Source: DATFNI01 sp963787205 (GTDB lineage: Bacteria; Bacteroidota; Rhodothermia; Balneolales; DATFMH01). From it: a DNA stretch of 64,000 bases. The DNA lies in contig CAWBCD010000016.1 in assembly GCA_963787205.1 (NCBI GenBank), positions 159,725 to 223,724 on the forward strand. Direction: 5' to 3'. Made by a program: the position numbers and the translations under genes. Shown in pieces: positions 16,729 to 24,984 of the stretch (positions are counted from its first letter, which is position 1; every line of letters begins with the position of its first letter). Below the pieces are notes generated by a model, which did no database searches, had not been told where the DNA came from, and saw nothing but the letters and a program-made list of their open reading frames with translations.

Positions 16729-17548
16729 TCACTTCATCAGCAACAGCTTCTTGGTCAGCTGGGTAACCTTACCTGATTGATCCGTTATGATCATTCGCTC
16801 CAGGTAGGTGCCGCTGGCCCCGCAAAGCGGGGGAGGCATCAAAGGTTTTGCGGTATTTGCCTGCCGTCTGATTCGCATCCACTAATGTGGCCACACGCTG
16901 GCCAAGGATGTTATAGATCATCAGCTTGACATGGGCGGGGTTGGCCTAAGAGTAATTTAACACCGTGGTGGGATTGAACGGATTGGGAGTGGGGTCAGAT
17001 AGGGTGGTCACCGGAGCATTGGATTGTTCGAAATAGGAGGTAAACGAGGCTGTTGCCTGATTACTATTGGCATCGGTAACCGTGACCTCCAGTTCCACAC
17101 GTTCAATGTCGGACTCATAGGTTCGGCTCTCACTTTGTTGGTTTCCGAAGTATTGCCAGCCGCTGGTTGAACCATTACGGTAATGGTCATTTTCCTGCCA
17201 ATAGTATTGGTAAGGGCTGGTTCCCCCGGAGGGATTAGCCGTCCAGGTTGGATATGTATTCGGATAGACATATTGAGGTCCGGAGATGTAGACGCTGGGT
17301 GGAGGGGCACTTATCCCATGGTTGGCAAATGCCGTTGTGATCTGACTGTTATAACTGCCGGAATAATAATTGTTATCGGCTACGAGCATGTTCTGCAGAA
17401 AATCACTGAAATTGTGTGCATGGGGCGAAATCTGCAACGCTCTGAAAACAAGGTTGTCTCCGACCGAAGTGCTTGTTGCCACCCGCGTATCCCAGCAGGC
17501 ACCACCGATGATTTGGCCATTGTCATGGGCTGCATTTTTACCTGGAGT
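16729..17548 (-). pseudogene. Decayed C-terminal part of a secreted metallopeptidase with a type IX secretion signal
   Basis: On the minus strand, reading from 17548 (a TAA lies just upstream), the translation HDNGQIIGGACWDTR followed by FSDFLQNMLVADNNYYSGSY matches the C-terminal catalytic-domain part of the M36/M4-like peptidase at 40846-42745. It is followed by a PKD-like region and a sorting domain starting DPTPNPFNPTTVLNYS. A TAG then interrupts the frame (codon after NYS). The same frame continues ANPAHVKLMIYNILGQRVAT until a 15-base palindrome (16818-16832), after which the tail GTYLERMIITDQSG...TKKLLLMK is read in another frame to a TGA at 16729. The front half with the zinc site is missing. 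It lies 18 bases behind the PD40 gene. Confidence 0.8.
16818..16832. repeat. CCCCGCAAAGCGGGG palindrome interrupting the sorting domain
   Basis: CCCCGC and GCGGGG pair around AAA. The palindrome lies exactly where the type IX sorting domain loses its frame: in-frame reading ...YRKTFDAS is upstream, and out-of-frame SGTYLERM is downstream. It looks like a small inserted hairpin unit. Confidence 0.5.
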
Positions 17549-17566
17549 TTATTCTATATATGCATA

Positions 17567-18613
17567 TCACCTCCTTTTCCAACTTACAGCTAAGGTGTTT
17601 GTGATATTAGTTGGCGTAATCTCTGCAAGATTGCTTCCATCTTCATTGATCAAAAAGATTCCCCACGAAGAACCTGGGGAGTCGGTAGCATTGAATAATA
17701 TTTTCTTAGAATCACCTGACCAGGCGACTGCATTATTAAACGTGCGGTTTGTAGTTGGAAGAACCTTTGCACCATTCCCATCTCCATCTGAAATAAAAAG
17801 TTCCTGCCTGACGCCTCCCCATGACGTATAAACAATATGTTTTTGATCCGGACTCCACAGGGCATCGTAACTGGTAAGCGAATCTGGAGTAATTTGTTTT
17901 TGCAACTTTCCATTTCTCGAAAAGATATCGACAGTTGATCGGGTATTTGTCCAATCAATTACATCCGCTAAAAACGATTTCCCATCTTGGGACCAATCGA
18001 CCCTACCTTCACTTATACTCGTGTTTCTTGTAATCCTTTTCTCATTTGTTCCGTTTACATCAATTATAAAAATATCATTATTATCCGCCGCCTCCGGAAC
18101 CATCAGTCTGGTATAGGCAATCTGTTTGGAATCCGGTGACCACACCGGACCCGATGCCCCGCCATATTCCACCTTTCGCCCTGTTGAATCGACCGTATCA
18201 AACCATTGGGGGGTTAACTGGTAGCGGTGGCTGCCATCGGCATTCATGATAAAAATCGCGCGGCGGTAGTAAGGATAGGTCAGGGAATCCCCTACTAAAG
18301 AAATCACGGCAATCTTGCTGCCGTCCGGGGACCATTTGGCATCCAGGATGGGAAAATGAGAATCGTCTGTGAGTTGTTGGACATTACTGCCATCCTCATT
18401 CATGCTGTAAAGCTGATCCGTCCCGCTATTGTCGGAGATAAAGAGAATGGGACCGGGGTTTACAGGAAAGCGGTTCCCGGAATCAACCGGGTTATGGCTG
18501 CAGGCGGATATGAAAACAATCGCCGCTCCGATAAAAAGCACGCAACGCCGCCGAAAGGTAGCTTTACAAGTTATCTCTTGCTGATCAATCGGTGTGTAGG
18601 GTGCATCACACAT
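17567..18613 (-). CDS. PD40 (WD40-like/TolB-type) beta-propeller lipoprotein, paralogue 1
   Basis: 348 residues. A hydrophobic stretch ending VFISACSH gives a lipobox with cysteine 38, so probably an outer-membrane or periplasmic lipoprotein. The body is a beta-propeller of PD40 repeats: LDAKWSPDGSKIAVIS, SGPVWSPDSKQIAYTR, RVDWSQDGKSF, ALWSPDQKHIVYTS, VAWSGDSKKILFN. It shares its N-terminal sequence (MCxxPYxPxxQQEITxK) and DNA around the start with the paralogue at 39594-40664. In both places the gene is followed by a metallopeptidase gene. Function unknown; it may bind or chaperone a secreted partner. Confidence 0.85.
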   Translation of the reverse strand: MCDAPYTPIDQQEITCKATFRRRCVLFIGAAIVFISACSHNPVDSGNRFPVNPGPILFISDNSGTDQLYSMNEDGSNVQQLTDDSHFPILDAKWSPDGSKIAVISLVGDSLTYPYYRRAIFIMNADGSHRYQLTPQWFDTVDSTGRKVEYGGASGPVWSPDSKQIAYTRLMVPEAADNNDIFIIDVNGTNEKRITRNTSISEGRVDWSQDGKSFLADVIDWTNTRSTVDIFSRNGKLQKQITPDSLTSYDALWSPDQKHIVYTSWGGVRQELFISDGDGNGAKVLPTTNRTFNNAVAWSGDSKKILFNATDSPGSSWGIFLINEDGSNLAEITPTNITNTLAVSWKRR

Positions 18614-19172
18614 TTCTCCACTAAACTTAAACGGTTACATGCATAGTAAGGAAAAAAAAATGATAAGGGGCAACTTTGTTATACGAATAGGGAACCCTCT
18701 TTTGTGAGTAAAAAAAAATGGCTATCCGGTATCACTACAGTCGGTATAAACTATCACGGCAGATCAAAAATGGAAACAGCAAAGGTCGCCAAGAAACGCA
18801 AAAATAAGTACTATTACTCTGCGAGCTTAGCGCACTTATGCGGTTATATAGTAGTTGTGTATTAATTCCGGATAGTCATTAAAAATAAATCAAAGAAAGG
18901 CTTGAAATCATGCAGGGTAACACCAGTACCGGACCATATCGGATAAAGAATAAGGGAACCGGAAAGATGAAAGACGATACCCTTTTAAAACTGAGGAATC
19001 ATAAATTGAAATGATCCTGTCGACATCATGTAAAATGAATCAACTTGCCTCATTAGAATGAACGTGCATGTTTATAATGCGTAATAATAGCTGCTTTTTT
19101 GACAGAAACAGTTTGTGCCTATATTATTGCTGAACAATGTGATTCTCTATCGTACGAAATATTATTAATTCC
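18614..19172. other. Intergenic region with MITE-like copy 2
   Basis: About 560 bases between the divergent PD40 and obgE genes. It holds the repeat at 18718-18879. The remainder (18880-19172) shows no supported gene, RNA or clear promoter motif. Confidence 0.5.
18718..18879. repeat. MITE-like element, copy 2
   Basis: The left end ATGGCTATCCGG (18718-18729) and the right end, reverse complement AATGACTATCCGGAATTAAT, match the ends of the element at 1349-1560; the bases just outside the right ends are also alike (TTAAAAAT versus TAAAAAT). The interior differs: CGCCAAGAAACGC and GCGAGCTTAGCGC form a partial palindrome. Same ends with different cores suggests non-autonomous elements sharing a mobilising enzyme. 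Confidence 0.6.
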
Positions 19173-20165
19173 ATGCGTTTTGCCGATTATGCCAAGATTT
19201 TTATCAAAGCCGGAAACGGAGGGGCGGGATCTGTCCATTTCCGGCGTGAGAAATTCGTCCCCAGAGGGGGGCCTGACGGCGGTGACGGCGGGCATGGCGG
19301 CAGTGTTATCCTCAAAGGAAATGAGCAGCTGAATACCCTGCTTGATCTCAGGTACAAGAAGTTCCTGAAAGCGAAGAACGGTCAGCGTGGAGCCGGGGCG
19401 AACAAGACCGGTAAAAGTGCGGATCCGCTCATCCTGGAAGTACCGCTGGGGACCGTTGCCTATGAGTTTGAGACGCGTCGGTTGATTGGCGAGGTCACGC
19501 ATCCCGGTGAAAAGCTTGTTATTGCCAAAGGAGGCAAAGGCGGGCTAGGCAATTCCCATTTCAAGACGCCAACAAATCAAACGCCGGAATATGCCCAACC
19601 CGGTGAAGAAGGTGAGGAAATTGTAGTCGAGATCGAGCTGAAGCTGATTGCCGATGTCGGCCTGGTTGGTTTTCCAAATGCCGGGAAAAGCACACTTCTC
19701 GCGGCACTGTCATCGGCCAGACCCAAAATTGCCGATTATCCGTTCACAACACTGGAACCCAACCTGGGGGTTGTAACACTCGCCGATTTTCGTAGTTTTG
19801 TAATGGCCGACATTCCGGGCATCATAGAGGAAGCCCATCAGGGGAAAGGTCTTGGTATTCGCTTTTTGAGACATATCGAGCGCAACCACCTGTTGTTATT
19901 CGTCATCAGTTGTCAGAGTGAGATCGAATACGAATACCGGGTTTTGTGTGAAGAGTTACGATCATACCGGCCGGACCTGCTTGAGAAACCGCGCATTGTG
20001 GCCATCTCGCAAATGGATCTTTTAGAGGATTATAAACTGGAACAAGAGATAAAGCTGGATGTCCCGGTGGTAACGATTTCATCGGCTACGGGATATCACA
20101 TGGAGGAACTGAAAGAGGCTGTATGGAAAGGCCTTCAACAATACAAAGAGACGAACATGAGCTGA
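19173..20165 (+). CDS. obgE: GTPase ObgE/CgtA
   Basis: 330 residues. An Obg domain with glycine-rich turns (AGNGGAGSVHFRREKFVPRG, GGDGGHGGSV) occupies residues 1-158. It is followed by a GTPase domain with G1 GFPNAGKSTLL, G2/switch region YPFTTLEPNLG, G3 DIPGIIEEA and a G4-type QMDLL. It acts in late 50S ribosome assembly and stress signalling. No C-terminal OCT/TGS extension. The last 43 bases overlap the start of dprA, implying coupled translation. Confidence 0.95.
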   Translation: MRFADYAKIFIKAGNGGAGSVHFRREKFVPRGGPDGGDGGHGGSVILKGNEQLNTLLDLRYKKFLKAKNGQRGAGANKTGKSADPLILEVPLGTVAYEFETRRLIGEVTHPGEKLVIAKGGKGGLGNSHFKTPTNQTPEYAQPGEEGEEIVVEIELKLIADVGLVGFPNAGKSTLLAALSSARPKIADYPFTTLEPNLGVVTLADFRSFVMADIPGIIEEAHQGKGLGIRFLRHIERNHLLLFVISCQSEIEYEYRVLCEELRSYRPDLLEKPRIVAISQMDLLEDYKLEQEIKLDVPVVTISSATGYHMEELKEAVWKGLQQYKETNMS

Positions 20166-21256
20166 GGAACCTGCTTGCCTTGACGCTTATCCCGGGGATT
20201 GGAGCCCGGCGCGTACGAACGCTTGTGCGTCATTTCAAGAATGCGCGTTCCGTTTTTTACGGATCGCCCGCCGAACTCATGCGCGTGCCGGATATAGGTG
20301 CTCAAATCACAAAAGAGATTATCGGTTTTGATCGGTGGCCGCAGGTAGACCAGATCTTAAACAAAACGCGCCAGACGAATGCAGGGATACTAACGATCTA
20401 TGATGATAACTATCCGGAACGCCTGCGGCAGTTATATGATGCCCCGGTTCTGTTATGGTTCAAAGGCGATCCCGGTCTTTTGAATTCCAACGGAATAGCC
20501 GTGGTTGGCACGCGGCGTCCCACGGTATACGGGAAACGGATCACGGAAAAATTTACGGGCGATCTCGTTCAGCACGGTCTGACTATCATAAGCGGCCTGG
20601 CATATGGAGTGGATACGATAGCCCACGGTTCATGCGTGAGAGCCGGAGGCAGAACGGTTGCGGTATTGGGTTCGGGCATCGACTGGATCTACCCATCCAG
20701 TAATAAAGGATTGGCACGCGATATCATTGAAAACGACGGCTTGATTATCACCGAATTCCCGCCGGGCACAAAACCGGATGCGTCCAATTTCCCGGAGAGA
20801 AATCGCATCGTCAGCGGGCTATCATTAGGTGTACTGGTCATCGAAACGGGCATAAAGGGCGGCAGTATGATCACAGCGCGTCTGGCGCTGGATCAGAACC
20901 GCGAGGTATTTGTTGTGCCACACGATCTCGATAATGAGAATGGATCCGGATGCAACGCATTAATCAAGAAGGGAACGGGGAAACTGGTGCAGGATATCGG
21001 GGATCTTTTGGTGGAATTCCCTGCTTTGCAATTTGAGGAGAATGAACCTGTTAAATCGAAGCCGAATTGGAAGGATATGGATTTATCGGATCAGGAAGCG
21101 GCTGTTTGCAGGCTTTTGGAAAAAGGAGAACTGCACATCGATAAAATCTGCGAGTATCTTGGCAAATCCTCGCACGAATTGATGGGTGATTTGCTTGAAC
21201 TGGAAATGCTTGATTGTATTGAACAGTCAGCCGGAAAGTATTTTCGTATTAAATAA
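20123..21256 (+). CDS. dprA: DNA-processing protein DprA
   Basis: 377 residues. An N-terminal helix-hairpin-helix/SAM-like part (LIPGIGARRVRTLV) precedes the Rossmann-like DprA core with VVGTRRPTVYG, ISGLAYGVDTIAH, LGSGIDWIYPSSN and FPERNRIVSGLS. A C-terminal winged-helix (about 315-377) is also present. DprA loads RecA on incoming single-stranded DNA during natural transformation. The ATG at 20123 overlaps the obgE end; a later start is possible but the HhH region argues for this one. No other competence gene is nearby. Confidence 0.93.
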   Translation: MERPSTIQRDEHELRNLLALTLIPGIGARRVRTLVRHFKNARSVFYGSPAELMRVPDIGAQITKEIIGFDRWPQVDQILNKTRQTNAGILTIYDDNYPERLRQLYDAPVLLWFKGDPGLLNSNGIAVVGTRRPTVYGKRITEKFTGDLVQHGLTIISGLAYGVDTIAHGSCVRAGGRTVAVLGSGIDWIYPSSNKGLARDIIENDGLIITEFPPGTKPDASNFPERNRIVSGLSLGVLVIETGIKGGSMITARLALDQNREVFVVPHDLDNENGSGCNALIKKGTGKLVQDIGDLLVEFPALQFEENEPVKSKPNWKDMDLSDQEAAVCRLLEKGELHIDKICEYLGKSSHELMGDLLELEMLDCIEQSAGKYFRIK

Positions 21257-21323
21257 GATTAAAACCGTTATTATTTTTATTTGATCAGCGAGAGTATGTA
21301 TTTTAGCGATCAGTCTTGAGTAG

Positions 21324-21391
21324 TGAGTCATGAGTATTGAGAATCGGGAGTAAGGTAGTCTCAGTACTCAAATCTCAATACTCATGACTCA
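21324..21391. repeat. Perfect 18-bp inverted repeat downstream of dprA
   Basis: TGAGTCATGAGTATTGAG (21324-21341) and CTCAATACTCATGACTCA (21374-21391) are exact inverse complements separated by 32 bases. They lie 67 bases after the dprA stop and just ahead of the DUF3109 gene. They could end dprA transcription, but no T-run follows. The TACTCA/TGAGTA wording recurs in other gaps, so it may be a dispersed palindromic unit. Confidence 0.6.
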
Positions 21392-21425
21392 TGTTTAATC
21401 TTCGGATGCTAACCAGGTTAACCCC

Positions 21426-22016
21426 ATGTTCCAGATTCAGAATGTTTTGCTTTCTGATGACATCCCGTTCGTGAAGTTCGCGTGCGACTTGCCCCGGTGC
21501 AAAGGGGCCTGTTGTGTCGTTGGAGATGCCGGAGCACCTGTTACGCGTGAGGAGATACCCATTTTGCGCAAAGCCTTTAGGGAACTTAAAGATGAATTGC
21601 GCGACAGAGCGCTGGAAGTAGCTGATAATGAAGGGATTATCAAGGATGCGAATACTGATGATCCGGAAATAAATTGTACGGATGGAGAGGAATGCATTTT
21701 TGTCAAGTACGATGAAAAGGGCATTGCAACCTGTGCCATACAGCAAGCTTATGATGAGGGTCGTTTCCCATGGATGAAACCCTTAAGTTGTCATTTATTT
21801 CCTCTGAGAGTGCAAACGATAGGGGGTATGGATTTTGTTAATTATCAGTACATACCTTCATTGTGTTCCGCTGCCTGTTCACGAGGCAAAAAGGAGGGTA
21901 TTTATTTATCGGATTTTCTCAAGGATGCCTTGATCAGACGATATGGTCATGAGTGGTATGACGAGTTTAAGGCAGCCTGTGAGCATATCAGAACACGGAA
22001 AAGTGCAACTGCATGA
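21426..22016 (+). CDS. DUF3109 family cysteine-rich protein
   Basis: 196 residues. Characteristic cysteines are C-x4-CKGACC near residue 25, C in INCTDGEECIF, ATCAIQ, LSCHLFPLRV and SLCSAACSRGK; these likely bind a metal or iron-sulphur centre. The family (DUF3109, YkgJ-like) is widespread in this phylum and of unknown function. The stop overlaps the rpoN start (ATGA), so the two are translationally coupled. No signal peptide. Confidence 0.85.
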   Translation: MFQIQNVLLSDDIPFVKFACDLPRCKGACCVVGDAGAPVTREEIPILRKAFRELKDELRDRALEVADNEGIIKDANTDDPEINCTDGEECIFVKYDEKGIATCAIQQAYDEGRFPWMKPLSCHLFPLRVQTIGGMDFVNYQYIPSLCSAACSRGKKEGIYLSDFLKDALIRRYGHEWYDEFKAACEHIRTRKSATA

Positions 22017-23500
22017 TTTCATCCGGACAATATTTATCGCAAAAACAGACACTGCAGCAGCGGTTATCGCCGCAGCAGATCCAGTACATAAAGTTACTGC
22101 AGCTTCCTACGCTGGCCTTTGAACAGCGTATCAAGGAAGAACTGGAGGAAAACCCGCTGCTGGAAGATGGTTCTGTGGGTACAGACCAGGAATTGTCAGC
22201 CAATGGAGATTCCGGAACCGAAGAAACGGAGCCGGTCGATGCCGATGAAAAAATCGATTGGGATGAATATCTGCATGGGGATGAACGATCGGCTTATAAA
22301 GCCGGAAGTTATGATCCCAACCAGGACTGGCGTGATCTTCCCAAACCGTATCACGAGACGATGCTGGAGGAACTTGAGAACCAGGTTGCCCTCCTGAATT
22401 TGAACGACCGGGAGCAGCTAATAGCAGACCAGATTAGCGGCTCTATTGATTCTGATGGATATTTCCGACGGGATATCAACTCGCTTATCGATAGCATAGC
22501 TTTCAACGATGCCACATTGGTCACCAGAGAGGAAGTAGAAGATGTGCTGCATAAAATCCAGCAGCTTGATCCTCCGGGCATCGCAGCCCGTGACCTGCGC
22601 GAATGCCTGCTAATCCAGTTAGAATCAATGCCAGAGGATACAGAGGGCAGAAAACTAGCTCTTGAAATCGTCCGTTATGAGTGGGATGCGTTTGAGAAAA
22701 AGCATTTTGATCGTATTCGTAATAAGCTAAGTGTCACCGATGAAGAGATGCATGATGCGTACGAGTGTATCCATTCGCTGAATCCCAAGCCGGGTGTCGG
22801 TGAGGAGGATCTGGCCGAAAGCAGCCAGTATATCGAGCCGGATTTCCTGGTTCATTATGAGCCCTCAGGAACCAACGGAGAAGAAGACGGCAAGGAACAG
22901 GGTGATTTCGTGATCATCCTGAACAATCGTAATTATCCTCAGCTTCATATATCCTCAAGTTACCGGAACATGTGGGAAGGGTTGAAGCATGAAAATAACA
23001 TGGAAGCCAAGAAAACGCGCCGTTTCATAAAAAATAAGATTGAATCGGCCCAGTGGTTTATGGATTCGATCGTTCAGCGACAAAATACCCTGATGAATGT
23101 AATGCGCACCATTGTAGCGTTGCAGGAAGACTTCTTTAAATACGGTACCGGAGTCCATCCGATGAAGCTGAAAGATGTTGCTGAACGAATCAGTATGGAT
23201 ATTTCCACGGTATCACGAGTGGTCAATGGTAAATACGTGCAGACAAATTTTGGCGTGCATGAACTGAAATATTTTTTTAATGAGGGTGTTGAGACGGAAA
23301 GTGGCGAAGAAGTCTCTAACCTGGAGGTTAAAAATGTTCTCCAGGAGATCATTGACCGTGAAAATAAATCACGACCGTACAGTGACCAGAACCTGGTCAA
23401 GGAATTGAAGAAAAAGGGATATGTGATTGCTAGGCGTACCGTGAGCAAGTATCGTGAGCAGCTCAATATACCCGTAGCCCGCCTGAGAAAACAGTTGTAG
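22013..23500 (+). CDS. rpoN: RNA polymerase sigma-54 factor
   Basis: 495 residues. The glutamine-rich activator-interaction region I is at the N terminus (QKQTLQQRLSPQQIQYIKLL, LEENPLLED). An acidic region II follows, then the core-binding domain (GYFRRDINSL, LDPPGIAARDLRECLLIQLE). The HTH (RISMDISTVSRVVNGKYVQTNFG) and the RpoN box (RRTVSKYREQLNIPVARLR) lie at the C terminus. All domains are intact. Convergent with the GH140-like gene, 16 bases apart. No sigma-54 activator is found in the window. Confidence 0.96.
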   Translation: MISSGQYLSQKQTLQQRLSPQQIQYIKLLQLPTLAFEQRIKEELEENPLLEDGSVGTDQELSANGDSGTEETEPVDADEKIDWDEYLHGDERSAYKAGSYDPNQDWRDLPKPYHETMLEELENQVALLNLNDREQLIADQISGSIDSDGYFRRDINSLIDSIAFNDATLVTREEVEDVLHKIQQLDPPGIAARDLRECLLIQLESMPEDTEGRKLALEIVRYEWDAFEKKHFDRIRNKLSVTDEEMHDAYECIHSLNPKPGVGEEDLAESSQYIEPDFLVHYEPSGTNGEEDGKEQGDFVIILNNRNYPQLHISSSYRNMWEGLKHENNMEAKKTRRFIKNKIESAQWFMDSIVQRQNTLMNVMRTIVALQEDFFKYGTGVHPMKLKDVAERISMDISTVSRVVNGKYVQTNFGVHELKYFFNEGVETESGEEVSNLEVKNVLQEIIDRENKSRPYSDQNLVKELKKKGYVIARRTVSKYREQLNIPVARLRKQL

Positions 23501-23516
23501 AGGGTAATCGCAGCCA

Positions 23517-24944
23517 TCAATTAACAGCCCTGAAAAAACCACCTTTTTGTAAGGTGATTTGGCCGGGCGGTGGATAGTGCGCATCCGCGGCATCAAGCAC
23601 CAAAACCCAGTCGTTGCCTTTTCGGATATCTGATGGTGGATCAAACTTCCTGGAATCTGCTGCTTTGAAGCTGTTCAATTGGATATAGTTGCCCAGTCTT
23701 GGATTATACCAATAGGCATTCACCTCTTTGTGGTTAAACATCGACAGATCAACCGTAATATTTTGTCCCCGAGTCAGATAGATTAATGCAAAACTGTTAT
23801 CGTTGGCCTTTGCAGCCCGGGCCTGATCTGTATCATGCAGAATATCACCACTGATGATTTTTTCATCGGGTTCCAGTTTGTAGAAAGGACGTGATTCAAA
23901 CAACTTACGGAAAAAGGTCATCTGAAAAGCTCCCTGTTGATTCATAGCCTGATACCAGGGAGTGCGAGCGTTGATTATTGGCTTTCTGCCAGGCTGCCAC
24001 ATTTGCCAAATATTATTATTGCCGTAGGTATGTCCCAAAGCACCTGCAAGCATCGACCAGTAGGCGGCTTGTCTCACATCAGCAGCCGTAAACCAACCAT
24101 TTTCAGGATTAAATCCTATTGGGATATCTTCGTAATTCGGCTCCCCGTCCAGTGTGGGTTTCGTTGGCGTTCTTTGATAATTGGCAATGATGGTTTTGTA
24201 ATTAGGTGTATTTAATTCACCATGTCCGGACTGGATCATGTTAAAATCCAGCCAACCGGAGTCCTGGAACCACTCAGCGGAATTACTTCCACCCATCGGA
24301 TGGTAAGTCATCAGGTGAGCACCGTGGTCTCCCTCTTTTAACCCTTTTGCCAGTGCATTGACAATTTCCATCTGTTCGGGTGTTTCCGGGTTTCGGTCCC
24401 CTCCCAGGATCCAGATGATCGGTTTATCACGGTAGCGACGGCCCAAAAATCTTCCATAGATTTCAGCGTTTTGCGGGTTGAAGACCACAGGTCCGACACC
24501 CCATTTTTTGTTCCATTTGTCGCCCCAGGTTGGCAACATGCCGATATATAAGCCCAGTTGTTGCGCTTTATTCACGATAAAATCGACATCTTTGAAATAC
24601 GCCTCGTTAGGCTGGGTTGGATCATCGTCGATGAGCGGTTTGTGGCCATTTGCATTTGGGGTGTTGAGTCCGTCCAGTTCGGCCAGAACGACAGCCTGAA
24701 TGACTGTGAATCCCTTAGATGCCCTGTTTTCCAGATACGAGGTTGCTTCTTTACGGTTCAGCCGGTGAAAAAGTTCCCAGGCGGTATCGCCCAGCCAGAA
24801 GAACGGGGTGCCGTCTTTGCCGACTAAATAATGATGGTTTTGACTCACTTTCAAAGATTGGGCGCATGTTTGTGATGCGGTCGAAAGAGTACCACCCAAA
24901 AAGAAGAGGGATACTAAAAACAAGATTGATAATTGTTTTCGCAT
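23517..24944 (-). CDS. GH140-like (DUF4038, apiosidase-like) glycoside hydrolase 1
   Basis: 475 residues with a signal peptide (KQLSILFLVSLFFLGG then TLSTASQTCAQ), so exported. The TIM-barrel part starts FFWLGDTAWELFHRLNRKEA and has the probable catalytic acid in WILGGDRNPE and glutamate in TLDGEPNYED, consistent with the Asp/Glu pair of GH140. A C-terminal putative carbohydrate-binding beta-sandwich (about 385-475) ends VLVLDAADAHYPPPG. GH140 includes apiosidases acting on rhamnogalacturonan II, but DUF4038 members vary, so the substrate is unproven. Last gene of the probable GntR operon. Confidence 0.82.
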   Translation of the reverse strand: MRKQLSILFLVSLFFLGGTLSTASQTCAQSLKVSQNHHYLVGKDGTPFFWLGDTAWELFHRLNRKEATSYLENRASKGFTVIQAVVLAELDGLNTPNANGHKPLIDDDPTQPNEAYFKDVDFIVNKAQQLGLYIGMLPTWGDKWNKKWGVGPVVFNPQNAEIYGRFLGRRYRDKPIIWILGGDRNPETPEQMEIVNALAKGLKEGDHGAHLMTYHPMGGSNSAEWFQDSGWLDFNMIQSGHGELNTPNYKTIIANYQRTPTKPTLDGEPNYEDIPIGFNPENGWFTAADVRQAAYWSMLAGALGHTYGNNNIWQMWQPGRKPIINARTPWYQAMNQQGAFQMTFFRKLFESRPFYKLEPDEKIISGDILHDTDQARAAKANDNSFALIYLTRGQNITVDLSMFNHKEVNAYWYNPRLGNYIQLNSFKAADSRKFDPPSDIRKGNDWVLVLDAADAHYPPPGQITLQKGGFFRAVN

Positions 24945-24984
24945 TGGAACCTGTGTTTAGATAGTAAATATCAAAGGGTTGGTG

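Noticed and set aside
20480..20720. TTGGCACG words as sigma-54 promoters near rpoN
   Set aside because: They are inside dprA coding sequence (also in a glycosyltransferase gene) and lack the TTGC element at proper spacing.
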